From the NCBI GenBank assembly GCA_928212115.1, contig CAKMRJ010003334.1, forward strand, positions 97,923,002-97,987,001: a DNA stretch of 64,000 bases. Reading direction: 5' to 3'. Each line of letters starts with the position of its first letter. Position 1 is the first letter of the stretch. A model generated the notes under the pieces. It was not told the DNA's origin. It worked only from the letters and a program-made list of their open reading frames with translations, and searched no databases. The translations under genes and the position numbers were made by a program. Shown one piece after another: positions 38,794-50,592 of this stretch. This stretch comes from Lactuca virosa (Eukaryota > Streptophyta > Magnoliopsida > Asterales > Asteraceae).

Positions 38794-40401
38794 ATGGCTG
38801 CTTCTAATACTCAACAAATGTACTTAATGCAAATAGCAAATATCGTAGGTTGCTCTACACGTGCCCCACTGCTAGTTGTTGAAGAATATGGCCACTGGAA
38901 AGTCAGAATGGAAAGATTTTTACTTGGAAATGACAAAGGTGAATCTATTTGTAGATCCGTTAAAGAAGGTCCTCATGTTCCAGTTCGAACCATTGTTAGA
39001 GATGCTGCTGCAACTCTCTTGGGACAGGATCAACAATGACAAGCACCTCTCACTGCTGATGATCTCGAAAAGTTGCATGCTGACTAAGTTGCCTTTTCAG
39101 AAATGGTGTTTGGTGTTCCACCTTCTCTCTTTGAGCACATCAAACTGTGCTAGTCCACAAAAGAGATTTAGGACACACTTCCAGATTTATTTGAAGGGTC
39201 ATAGAACATGAAGGATAAGCGCCTGACTTCCGTTGTCAATGAGTTTGACACTTTCACCACAACACCTGGTGAATCTGTTGCCTCAGCCTCAAATAGATAC
39301 CGAATTGTTGTCAACAACATGACAGCTCATGGGATAGTCCGAACTCCACTTGAGTACAATCTCAAGTTCATTAACGGTCTCGGAAAGGGATGGGGAAACG
39401 TGAAATCATCTCTTCAGAGCAATGGATCTCTGAAAAAGCTCAAGCTCTATCAACTTTTTGTTGAGCTTCAAGGTCATGAGTCAAATGTTGCTCAAACTCT
39501 ACGCGAACTCACTGGAGGTCCTCTAGCTTTAGTCAGTTCCTATGATCCACAAGCCTCAAACACAATTGATTCGGACCTTCTCACTACTGTTGTTCCATAC
39601 ATTCCTCCTGTTCAACCCTCACCTCCAACCGTTCCTGCTCTCACAAACTCTAACTATCAATCCATGGGTGATCTTAACCCTGGTGAAATGGACTCCGAAC
39701 TACATTTTCAACAAGAGTTTGCCCTAATCTCTATGAAATACAACCGTCCTTTCAACAAGCCTCACAACAATCAATTCCAACTTCTTACCAAAATAACCGT
39801 TTTCAAGCTCCTCGCCAAAACAATCATCAACCATTCAACAAACCTTCCGAAAACCCTCCAGCCTACAAGCCTAATCTTCCTACTCCGAATCACACCTCGG
39901 AACCTCCACAACTTCCGAAGTCTGAAAAAACCAAGATTGTGTGTCACAAATGTGGACATGAAAAATCACTTTGCTAAAGATTTCTTGGCTAAAGTCCCAT
40001 AAAAACCGAAGGTCAAGGACTCTGCTTACTATGCACGCCGAGCTCAAGAACTGGCTAAAAGTGAAAATGCTTTTGTTACAACTGTATCAAGGGATGTGGA
40101 AGGGTATTGTTCATCTGGAGATGATGATGACGTAACCACTGGCAGAAACATGTGTCTTATGGCTCGACAAGAAATTGAATGTGATGAAGGCTACTGGTCT
40201 TCTGGGTCAGAAAGAGATGATGAAGATGCTGAACCAAACTACTGCTCCATGGCTACCAACGATCCACCCGGCCGAAGCATCGTTCAACACGTAAAATCTA
40301 TGATTACTAATAATAATTTTTATTTGTCTCTTTTTGAACCATATCTAACCCATATCCAATCAGATATGAACATAATTTACAAAGCCTATGAGTCAGCATA
40401 G
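38794..40401 (+). pseudogene. gag: Gag of S2, broken
   Basis: The start MAASNTQQMYLMQIANIVGC is at 38794; the in-track codons before it are leader. A stop at 39037-39039 ends the first piece. 39208-40002 resumes (MKDKRLTSVVNEFDTF, SASNRYRIVVNNMTAHGI, SLQSNGSLKKLKLYQLFVE), then frameshifts within the Pro-rich tail. At about 39938-39985 the zinc knuckle is split, with VCHKCGH in one frame and NHFAKDF in the next. 40096-40401 is the acidic extension (EGYCSSGDDDD, EGYWSSGSERDDE). It matches S1 piece by piece. Confidence 0.85.
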
Positions 40402-40427
40402 AAGACAGTGAGAAGAAGGACAGTGAA

Positions 40428-41899
40428 TTGAGTCGGCTTAGGTTACGTTTTGAGGATAAAAAGTTAAAAATAGAGTATTTAGAACATAAGCTTGTAATGT
40501 CAAAAGATGAATGTATCATTCTTAAAAAATGTGAAATCACTTATTCTGAAAGAAATGTTTTAATTTCTGATAACAAACGTCTTAATGCTAAGATTGATGC
40601 CATGCACCATGCCATAGACATTCTTGAAGCAAATGAACGGATGACTCACAATTTTCGTCATCCTTTGTCAAAAGCTCCTGGTCTCGGAAGCGAGTTTCCG
40701 AAACTAGTTGGTTGTCCCTTGAAGGAGTTACAAAATCTGACTTTTATGGGAGATGTTCCGAACATTAAACATTCGGATACATCTGTTTCTCCCTTGTCAC
40801 CCCTTCATGAGACTCCTGACCATTTTGCATCTTTGATTCCTGAGTTTAAGCCTATAGTTGTCAAGTGCCCCGATTCCATGCAATTTCCGCCTCTGACAAA
40901 CCTGGACCTGAATCGGACTTTCCTACCTAACTCTAGTACTCCAAATTCTGTTGTTCAAAATCCAAACCACAGCCCTCCTAACAACTGTGTTGTTGAGGAA
41001 ATTTTTCCGGAATCTGTTGAAACAGAAACCTCAGAGTGTGTTTGGGCATCATTAGATAGTGATGTTGATGACTCAATCTCATGTGATTCTGAACCTCAAG
41101 TGATTTCCAAACAAATCTAGTTCCCATTAAGCCTGTGTTCAACAATCCCTCAGTAGGACAAACTTCCAAATCTTCGTCTCATGCCAAAAGAAAGCCAATG
41201 TTGAATAGGAAAGATATTGTAGATCCTAAGGTTGAAGCTCGAAATGCTCACAAAAAGGAAGTTAAGATAAGACAAAATTCAAGATTCCTTGAGAACTCCA
41301 AAAAGAGTGTATCTCGGAATTCTCATTCATCAATTCATAGTCAAAACACCTTCACACCCACTAAGATCCTCAAGAGGCCTTCCAATCTTTCCAGTCTTGT
41401 AGAACAAAAGCAAGTGGTTAGTTCTACTCTGAAAAAGCCAAGTGTAACCACCAAATCTGTCCGAAACAACTCTCCTCTGACTGTCTAATCCGTTTTCATT
41501 GCCAAAGCTGATGGTACAATTTTTAAACCTCAACCTTCAAAACCAAATGTGCCATCAACCAAAGCAAAAAGTGTTAAGAACACAATCTTTTCAAAATCTT
41601 CAAAACAAAACCTTGTTTGGAAAGTTAAAACACACAAAGATGAAACAACAACTCCGGAAGACACAGTAGTTCACACTACTCCGGAAGTTGAATGTCCGAG
41701 GAAAGTGGTTCAAAACTCTCATGTCATTGAGTATGACTACTGGATAGATGAAAGAACCATGACCTTCTGTTTGTTTCCTAAGGAATCTCGGAACAAACCT
41801 TCCAAACCATCTGTTGCTCAGAAGTCACCACCAAAGCCTAAGACACGTGCCTTTGTCCCAAAATCTAATTCGGAGCCTAAAAACTCCACAACTCACTAA
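40428..41899 (+). pseudogene. gag: Coiled-coil and basic linker between Gag and protease, S2
   Basis: 40428-41120 (230 codons) holds SRLRLRFEDKKLKIEYLE and NKRLNAKIDAMHHAIDILEA, a predicted coiled coil in about residues 1-70, then a Pro/Ser-rich tail with an acidic end. 41135-41488 and 41549-41899 are Lys/Ser-rich and disordered, and carry the conserved VIEYDYWIDERTMTFC block. The three pieces are in different frames or separated by stops. The antisense frames at 40307-40540, 40978-41169 and 41330-41533 are shadows. Confidence 0.7.
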
Positions 41900-41904
41900 T
41901 TTTT

Positions 41905-42226
41905 GCAGGCACTTTGTGCTTCGGAGTAAGAGACAATATGGTATATTGATAGTGCTTGCTCCATGCACATGACGGGGCAGAAGGACTTTCTGCAAGATCT
42001 TAAATTTACACCAAATGTTGGCTATGTGACGTATGCAACAATTCCAATTCTCAGATCCAAGGTTATGGCATCCTTACCAATGGCAACTTCTCCATAATCC
42101 AACGTGGCATATGTAGCTGACTTGAAGCATAATTTGATAAGTGTGGCTCAACTCACTAATGCAAATCGTCGAGTTGAGTTCTGCAAGAAACATAGCTACG
42201 TCATGTCCGAAGATTGAAAGGAATGC
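41905..42226 (+). pseudogene. pol: Aspartic protease region of S2 (DSA variant)
   Basis: Around 41939-41985 WYIDSACSMHMTGQKDFL is readable, with Ala replacing the Gly of the catalytic triad as in S1. It is followed by VADLKHNLISVAQLTNANRR near 42115-42175 and a stop (TGA) at about 42216-42218, after VMSED. Because two copies of different age share DSA, it may be an ancestral state of this family. Confidence 0.7.
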
Positions 42227-42907
42227 TTGATCAAGTCTAATCGCAACAAGAACATGTATCCTCTTGATATCAACATGATCATTGGCAAGCCCCAACTCTG
42301 CCTACTCTCAAAATATGTTCCCGACGTCAGTTGGTTATGGCATAGGAGGCTTGCTCACTTGAACTTTAGATATATGAATGATCTTGTTTCAGGTGAAATG
42401 GTTAGAGGTTTGCCACTTCTCAAGTTTGAAAATGATCATCTATGTGTTGCATGTGAGTGTGGAAAGCAATCAAAGAAGGGTCATCTCGTCATCATTGAGA
42501 AATCAATCTCGGAACCTCTAGAACTTCTACACATTGATCTGTGTGTACCATCAACGGTAGAGAGTTTGCATCATAAAAAGTACATTCTTGTGATTGTGGA
42601 TGACTTTACTAGGTTCACCTGGGTCTTCTTCCTAAGGCTGAAATCAGAAACAACCTCTGAGCTCATCAACTTTATCAAAGGAATAGAAGTTCTCATCAAA
42701 ATCCTTGTAAGGAGAATCCAAAGTGACAATGGCTCAGAATTCACCAATTCCACTATTGAAAACTTCCTTACCGAGAAGGGCATCGAACACAATTTTTCTG
42801 CTCCATACACCCCTCAACGAAACGGTGTAGTCGAACGACGAAACAGAACACTGGTTGAAGCTTCTAGATCCATGCTCAACTTTGCAAATCTTCCACTTTA
42901 TCTTTGA
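42227..42907 (+). pseudogene. pol: Pre-integrase, zinc finger and integrase core of S2
   Basis: 226 open codons: VSWLWHRRLAHLNFRYMNDL, LCVACECGKQSKKGH, LLHIDLCVPSTVES, YILVIVDDFTRFTWVFF, RRIQSDNGSEFTNST, PQRNGVVERRNRTLVEA. The HHCC finger and all three catalytic residues (Asp, Asp, Glu) are intact, though the Gly after HIDLC is Val. It ends at a TGA (42905-42907) where Trp is usual (PLYLWA). The frame continues in 42989-43612. Confidence 0.9.
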
Positions 42908-42988
42908 GCTGATGTTGTTTCTACAACATGCTTTACTCAGAATAGAAGCATCATCAATCGACGCCTCAACAAAACACCGTATGAAGCC

Positions 42989-43612
42989 ATGAATGGTCAG
43001 AAGCCAACTATCTCGTTTCTTCATGTTTTCGGATGTAGATGCTTCATCAAGAACAACTGTGATCAGCTTACCAAGTTCCAACCCAAAGCTGATGAAGCCA
43101 TCTTCCTTGGATGCTCTACTAAATCAAAGGCTTATCGAGTTCTTAATCGGAGAACTCGTGTTCTGGAAGAAAGCTTTGATGTTACCTTTGATGACGATTT
43201 CGTTCGGAATTCTGGCCCAACCCACGTTACAACTCACATCATGGAGTCCGATGCTCCAGCGCCAAGATGTCCGAACCTACAAACAATCTTTGAAGTTCAC
43301 TTTGAGACCTTATTCGGACCCTCAGAAACGGATCTTGATTCGGAATATCGAACAAGAACAACCACATCCGAAGCTCCGGTCTCTCAAAACGTCTCCGGTC
43401 CAACTCCTAGTCTTCCTTCATTTGATTCCGAACCGTTTCAACCTTCTCAGGTTGAGGGGGAGAATGGTCACTCTTCCCTTGAATCAAATGTGGATAGATT
43501 TCAAGATGCAGCTGTTGAATTCAACTCTAATCCCATCAACATCGATGATGATGTGAATTTCTTTGAATTCCCACCTAAAGATGATGTCAACCTATCCGGT
43601 TTAGAAGTTTAG
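42989..43612 (+). pseudogene. pol: Integrase C-terminal domain and linker of S2
   Basis: 207 codons, same frame as 42227-42907: ISFLHVFGCRCFIKNNCDQL, KADEAIFLGCSTKSKAYRVL, TRVLEESFDVTFDDDF, then an acidic, Ser/Pro-rich linker that contains the polypurine word GTTGAGGGGGAGAA at 43451-43464. A second such word, TTCAGGGGGAGCA, is at 43641-43653 beyond the stop. The overlapping frame 42993-43556 is a shadow. The next domain (reverse transcriptase) is in another frame. Confidence 0.85.
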
Positions 43613-43800
43613 GAGGAGCATCATCCACACGATCAAACTATTCAGGGGGAGCAACATAACCCCATTGTTGATATTGGATCATCTGCTGCACAAGAACTTC
43701 CAAGGTTACATGTTTGGACCAAGGATCATCCTCTGAAGCAAGTTATTGGAAACCCAAACGCTGGCATACAAACTCGCTCTGCCACAAGTATTCAAAATGA

Positions 43801-44721
43801 ATGTCATTTTCGGCATTTATCTCAATGGTTGAACCCAAATCCATCAAAGAAGCACTTGAACATGATGATTGGATTACAGCCATGCAAGAAGAATTAGCAG
43901 AATTTGACCGAAATGAAGTTTGGACTCTCGTCCCTCCTCCTCAGAACCATCCCATCGTTGGTACTACATGGTTGCTTCGAAACAAATTATATGATGCACG
44001 AGTTATCATTCGAAACAAAGCAAGATTGGTGGCTAAAGGATTTACACATATCGAAGGGCTTGACTACGATGAGACCTTTTCTCCTGTTGCACGTCTTGAA
44101 GCTATCAGAATCTTTCTTGCTTATGCTGCTCATAAAGGCTTCAAGGTTTACTAGATGGATGTCAAAAGTGCTTTTCTAAATGGTGAACTTGATACCGAAG
44201 TACATCTTCAACAGCCTCCCGGTTTTGTCAATCTATCATATCCGAACTATTTCTACAAACTCCGGAAAGTTGTTTATGGCCGTAAGCAAGCTCCCCGCGC
44301 ATTGTACGAGACCCTCACTGACTTTCTCAAGCGTTCAGGCTTTCAAAGATGAATTCTAGATCCCAATTTGTTCCGAAGGTCAAATGGACAACATCTCACG
44401 CTAGTCCAAATTTATGTTGACGACATCATCTTCGGATCCACCGATTCTTCAATAGTTGCTGACTTTGCTAGGTTAATGGTCAGTAGATTTCAAATAAGTA
44501 TAAAAAGTGAATTAAGCTTCTTTCTTGGCCTCAAAGTCAAACAGACTAACAGAGGAATTTTCATTCACCAAGAGAAGTATATTTCGGAACTCCTCAAAAA
44601 GTACTCAATGGACACCTGTGCCTCAGCCAAGGTACCAATGGGTTTCAGACACAAGATCTTTTCGGACCCCTCAGGTGTAGCAGTTGATGAAAAGAAGTAC
44701 AGAGGAAAGATTGGATCCTAA
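43801..44721 (+). pseudogene. pol: Reverse transcriptase of S2 with three stops
   Basis: One frame, with TAG at 44152-44154 and TGA at 44350-44352 inside it; it ends at TAA 44719-44721. Blocks: RNKARLVAKGFTHIEGLDYD, ETFSPVARLEAIRIFLAYAA, MDVKSAFLNGELD, QQPPGFVNLSYPN, VVYGRKQAPRALYE, LVQIYVDDIIFGSTD, FFLGLKVKQTNRG. The YVDD box is intact. Stop 44152 replaces the Gln of the usual QMDVK (CAG to TAG). YGRKQ replaces YGLKQ. Confidence 0.9.
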
Positions 44722-44751
44722 CTCTATCTCACAGCAAGTCGTCCGGACATC

Positions 44752-45387
44752 ATGTTTTCAACATGTTTGTGTGCCAGATTTCAAATCAATCCAAAGATGT
44801 CTTATATTTTGGCTGTTAAGCAAATATTCCGATACCTCAAAGGTACAAAGCATCTCGGAATCTGGTATCCAGCAAATGAGAGTTTCCTACTTCAAGCATA
44901 TTCAGATTCAAACTATGGTGGTCTTCAATTGGACAGAAAAAGCACATCTGGTGGATGCCAATTTTTAGGTGGTCGATTGGTTAGTTGGTCATCCAAGAAG
45001 TAGAACTGCATTGCACTTTCTACAGCCGAAGCAGAATACATTGCTGCTGCCAGCTGTACCTTTCAAGTTCTCTGGATGAAATCTCAACTTTTGGATTATG
45101 GTTACCGCTTTCAACGCATTCCAATCTATTGTGATTCTCAAAATGCCATTGCGATCTCGCACAATCCAATTCAGCACTCAATGACGAAGCACATTGACAT
45201 ATGGTACCACTTCATAAAAGATCATGTCCTAAATGGAAACATTGAACTCATTTTTGTTCCATCTGACGATGAAATTGCTGATGTCTTTACTAAGGCATTA
45301 GACGAAACCAAATTCAATGGTTTTCTGAACAAAATGGGTATGATGATGCCTGATCCTCAGTTCTTTCAAGAGACTTTCACTCTCTGA
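44752..45387 (+). pseudogene. pol: RNase H of S2 with one stop
   Basis: MFSTCLCARFQINPK, IFRYLKGTKHLGIWYPA, AYSDSNYGGLQLDRKSTSGG, LVSWSSKK, then TAG at 45001-45003 (the usual Gln, CAG to TAG), then CIALSTAEAEYIAAASCT, RIPIYCDSQNAIAIS, TKHIDIWYHFIKDHV, ADVFTKALDETKF. Same frame throughout; natural end at 45385-45387. Catalytic residue positions are kept. The frame at 44684-44968 is a shadow. Confidence 0.9.
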
Positions 45388-46384
45388 TGGAAACGTTAGA
45401 CAAAATATTGGTTCCGAATTCAAAATTATTTTTCATCTCGGAACTATTGCCTCTCGGAATACATAGGATCATTTTACTTGTCTTTATCTCTAACCATCAC
45501 TTGAGTTTTAAGTTGTACATTTCATCTTATCATATGATGTCCATAGCCCACATAGTTACATTGGTACACATTTCACCTCAAAACTTACTTCATAAGGTCA
45601 TCCCGGAATTCAAATCCGGAAAGGTATTGTATTCTAAACTTCGGAAATTGTTCAAATCTCACTCCAGAAGTTTTTCAAATTATGCTCGAGAAATTCTTTC
45701 AAATGCGCCCCGGAACATCTCAATGACCATTCCAGAATCTCAAACCTTGACCCAGAATTTTGTTTTTAAAATTTTCATTTCGGACATCTTTCACAAACTT
45801 TATTTCGGAATCATCTCAAATTTTTCTCTCCGGAATCTTTTCAACCTTTTGTCTCCGGAATTTTCAAAATAACTTCGGACCATTTTAAGATCATATGCTT
45901 CATTCCGGAACAAATCACATACTTTCATCCCGGACTTCTCATTTGATGCAAACCATTTTAAAAAAAAACTTCCGAAACACCATTGTTCCGGAATCAAACT
46001 TTGTGAAGTCCAAAGGTTTATAAGGCGAAACGTTTTCCAACGGTTACTTTTGTCGATACCTATCTTGTATCCTCGAAATCCGCTACACGATTGCACGTCT
46101 CCGAAAAGCAAACATCTCATCACTCAAACGACGGTTCCTAATTTTTTCCTTGAGCCAATAAGAACTTTCGTCATCACCGGTCAACTCACCCTAAAAATGG
46201 CAAAACATTATATGTGACCCGTTTCCAATTCCGTATTTCATCATTACCTTTCTTTACCCGACCCGTTTTCATCACCTATATAAACCTTCTTAAACCCTCT
46301 ATTACCTTTTTTACGCTCAGAAAGCCCCCAACTCATCTTCTTCATACATTCATATTGTTCTTCAAGCACTTAACCTGTTCTTCA
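45388..46384 (+). other. CCGGAA-studded spacer between RNase H and env-like gene, S2
   Basis: About 1 kb without a believable gene; the frames 45387-45872 and 45800-46123 are by-products. From 45410 to 46010 the words CCGGAAT, TTCGGAA and CTCGGAA recur about every 30-45 bp (more than 15 times). A TATA-like ACCTATATAAACC at about 46273-46285 lies 100 bp before the env-like ATG (46385), so a dedicated promoter is possible. Confidence 0.6.
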
Positions 46385-49300
46385 ATGGCGTCTTCTTCTC
46401 CAACCAAAAAAATCCCAAACTGCTCCCCAAGCCTCAAAATCCATCACTAAGAAGAAGTCTTCCATGGGTTCATCATCAACAATGTCCACAAAACTGTTTC
46501 TCAGGGAAATGACTCAGCTTTTCTCTCTCGATCCCAATAACTACGATGAATCGATTCGAGTGATGATCGAGTTCATCGCTCATCATCCAATTGCAGTACC
46601 CCTCTCAAAGGTTTCAGACCCTCCCATTCCTCCTTCTCTACTACACTTAGCCTTCGATCGCATTAAGATTGAAGATGGAGTTCTGGAAACATGCATTACT
46701 AGAGATCGAATTGTGCCCATTCACAAATCAACGTTCTTGAAGGAAATTGGGGTTGTAGAAAACCCACCAACCTTCACTGTTCAAGAACCGACGGATGAAT
46801 AGTTTCAGTCGTTTCTGAATCACATTGGGTATAGAGAAGAGTACAAAGCTAAGAACTTCAAGAAATCAGCAGTATCAAGATTATGGACAGTCTTGATGCA
46901 TTTCATTATTCGAGGTTTATCGGGCAAGCATGGCGGTACAGACTCATTGAGCAAGGATTAGCTGTACGTGGTATATAGCATCTACTCCGGAAGAAGAAAT
47001 GCTGTTGATTTTACCGAAGTGTTATGGGAAGATTTTCGGAAGTTTGCCATCAACCGTAAGCCACACGAGATCTCCATCCCTCGCTTTTGGGCTCTTACTA
47101 TTCAACAACTCTACAAGGAATGCCAAGAACCCATTCATGTCAACGTCATTCCGGAAGAGGTATTTCTCTCATTTAAAACTATCAAGTCCTACCGCCTTCC
47201 GGACCAAAGGTCATTCGGACCTGTTAGACGTTTAGCGGAAAACATGTTGGCCCTTATTCCGTCCGAATCCATTTACTTGAAACAACACTTAAAGACTTTA
47301 ATTATGTATTGCCCTACACAATCTACCCATGTCTCTGTTGAGCCCATTTCGGATGATGGAAAAGCAGTTCCTTCCGGAGGCCAGAAAAAGAAATCCGCTA
47401 ATAGAAATACTTCTCCCTCAAAGCCAAAAGCCAAAAAGAGATCCAAAGTCGACTCCTCCTCTTAACAGGAAGGAATCAAGGACATTCAGGCTGACTCTGG
47501 ACATCCTTCTACCCTACCTACCCACTATTCCGAGGTAACCCTCGGAGTTTCAAAATCACCCGCACACACTCACGGGGAGTCTCCTAATAATCCACCCTCA
47601 CCTTCCCAACAAGGTGATGTTGGTGTTGAAAAAAGTTCCTTGCACCCCCTGGAACAAACCCACGTGTCACTTTTGATATCCCAATCTCTTCCACACACGC
47701 ACGGTCTGAAACCCCTGTTTCGGACCCCAAGCATTCCGAAGCGGGAGCTGTCCCTCCTGCTTCTGATGCCTCAACTAGTCTGATACCCGGAAGGAGTACA
47801 GGACGACCAGGCATTAACGACCCGCTATGGGAATATTTTGTTGACAGGGCCAAATCTCGACATCCGGAACTCACAAGATCCCAGTACGAAGCAACTCTCA
47901 TCTACATGAGGAATAGGGAAATCCAAAGCAAAATGCCCTTCGTTGTCCCTACAGGTGACGTTACTGACTTAGAATTTGCTTCTGGAGAAACTCCCACAAG
48001 TCCACTTCATACTGTCATACATTCTGATCCCAATGAAGAATTATTTGATGAAGTGATGTTTGATGATGAAGGAGCCTCAATCCCTGCTCCCAAGATGTTT
48101 TCCTCATTTAGATTTCCTTCAAAGCCTTCCTCATCCAAGCCAGATTTGGATTTCGGACTCTCCTCCTCTTCTTCGAAACCTGCTAATGAACAACACAATA
48201 AGGATGATCATGTCCAAGACACCCTTGAAGGTGAAACTGAGTCCACCCCCAAGAACATCAACCTTGTTCCCACTCCTCCTGACTCTCCTCAACAACAACC
48301 CAATCAAGAAGCTAACAAGAACAAGTCTCGGGATTCCACTTTGGACACCGGATCTTCCGCAGGAAACTATGTCGATCCGTTTGCCCTCCTAGAAATCCAA
48401 GACTATGTTTCTGATACTATGAAGAAGGTGAACGCAATAGAAGATTCAGTGGCCGGACTCAACACCAGACTTGATGTCAAGGTTTTCGGATTGGATTCCA
48501 AACTGGATGCAATCCTGAAATCCTTGTCCGCAACCACCACTTTTGGACGTACCATTGCTGAACGTGAAGCCCAACTTGACCAACTTATTTCTCTTCACCT
48601 CAAACACATCATTGAAGAAGTTGAACACAAGTATGATGCTTCTGTCGATCATTACTTGGATACAATCACCAAGATGCTGAAAGTCCATGATGACCTAGTT
48701 GCTGCCACCAATGACCTCATCAAGAAAACTCATGTTCGTCATGAGAAACAGATTCGGCGACTAGAGAAAGAGATCCGGAAGAAAGATGAGATGAACCTCA
48801 TCATGCAACAAGTTCTCCTTAAGCTTCTCAGAGCCTGTTGGAACATCGTGGATGTTCCAAACAACAAATTTGATGAAATGTTGTCCATTCTTCAGGAGCT
48901 GTTTAACCATCTCAAAGCCCAGGCCCCCGTCGCTGAAGCCTATGACACCCTAACCCTTCAACTCAACACCATCTTTCAGAAGGTGTTTGAGAAATTTTCT
49001 GATTTGAAGGAGTCTCTTGTGCTTGCACCGGTTGTCAGGCCCACCGTTGCAAGAGGGGGAGAAGGCCCAAGTCAACCCTGGAAATTTGCCTCGGAATATC
49101 AGCTCCGAGATGAAAATGAAAATTCTGATGACAGTATTCAAGTTCTTTCAGGTATCCTAGGTGTTGAGGATGATGATGACAGCGAAGATGAGGATGTGTT
49201 TGTAACAAATGGAGTGTTAGCCTTGCAACTCCAAGGAAGTTCCCTTCCAAGACCCTTACGGAGGAAGAAAAATGAATATGGTCAGCAGTATCATAGCCAT

Positions 49301-50557
49301 CCACTGTGGCTAAAGTCCTTCACAAAAGCATTGAAATGGCTAAGGCCAAAAGTGAACTGACTGCTCATGCCTTCCGAGCCACTACCTCGATGTTGCCTCC
49401 TATTCCGGCTCCAAAAATTGCTCCAACCGACGAAGGCTCTCCACTCTGGAAGCCAGATGACATTCCGGAAGAGCCTCTGCCCTCCTCTCCTCCAAAGTTT
49501 ACAATCGATGAAAATATGCAACACATCCTCTCCACTCTTCAAAAGCAACAAGACAAGGGTAAGAAGCCCATCAATGAAAGCCATCAAGCTCACTACTCCG
49601 GACCTCCACCAAAGCCAAAATCAGGCTGGTGTCAAGATGAGATCCTTCAAGCCCTTGGAGAGAGCATCCGGATCCAATATTTTAAGGATGACAATCCCCA
49701 TCCGATGTTAGGGATCTCTCCACTCTGCAAGAAGGAATTCTAAAGGATGTCAACATAGTACCTTTCATGTACTATGACATTCCCAATAATGATTCGGAAC
49801 AACTTGATCTTCCTCTTTCTCCCTTCAGCAAGTTCTACACCAAATTTGCTCTTCTCTATCCGGACGATGATCCTCAAATGATCATTCGAACTGAATGTGA
49901 AAGACTGAAGACCTTTTATGCCAAGAACACACTTCCTCTCAAAGAAGTATGGTCTCGGAAAAGGACCACTAAGATTTTCGGATTCGGAAGGAAAATTCTG
50001 ACAAAGTTTGAACTCAGCTACATTCTATTCTGGTTTCACATCTTTCGGAACAAACCAACCTGCAAGACCATTACTGATGCTGATTTCCCTGCTCTTAATC
50101 CAAATGATATCTTGACTATTGTTGCTCACTTCCGAAGCATTCAGTCAGATGATCTCAATATGGGAGCTTACCATTCTACCATAAGCTTTCTTAAGGATTA
50201 CGTTGCTGAGTTCTGCATATGCGATTATAAATTGGCCCACCTATGCGGAACAGATAAATATTTGGCCAAAATCGACTTCAAACTGCCTGAAGCTGAAATC
50301 CTTGCGGAAGGACCCATCGATGAACCAATATTAGGCTTTGTATACCTTCAAAGAAAAACAAATCAAAAGGACTTTTCCGAGTTCAAGACAAGCACCTGGT
50401 TCCCACTAAGGCTCTTCAGAAGTTCATCAGTCGAGCATCCAAGTCCGACGCTCCAGAGCATGTGAAGGTTAAGTTCGTAAGCCAGCTTCAATGGTACATT
50501 GCGGTTAGAGAATGGCTGTACACAGCATACGTTTTCATCAAGGAAGATTCAAGCTAA
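46385..50557 (+). pseudogene. Env-like gene of S2, broken in several places
   Basis: The reading starts at ATG 46385 (MASSSPTKKIPN) and shifts at about 46430-46464. 46464-46802 (FLREMTQLFSLDPNNYDESI) is followed by TAG at 46800-46802 and another stop near 46960. 46968-47465 (ISIPRFWALTIQQLYKE) follows. A shift leads to 47906-49360 (484 codons; LDVKVFGLDSKLDAIL and a coiled coil). A shift leads to 49306-49743, then 49767-50465 (FPALNPNDILTIVAHFR, MGAYHSTISFL), and a last shift to the end at 50557. The N- and C-terminal modules align with the S3 protein (18750-22489); the middle does not. I see no clear membrane span. Antisense frames here are shadows. Confidence 0.75.
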
Positions 50558-50580
50558 ACTTACCAAATTGCTAAGTTCGC

Positions 50581-50592
50581 TTAGGGGGAGAT
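50581..50592 (+). other. Polypurine tract of S2
   Basis: TTAGGGGGAGAT directly before the 3' LTR (50593), about 24 bp after the end of the env-like frame; the same arrangement as in S3. Confidence 0.88.

Noticed and set aside
42993..43556. 187-codon plus-strand frame
   Set aside because: Overlaps the real integrase C-terminal frame (42989-43612), which carries the conserved motifs.
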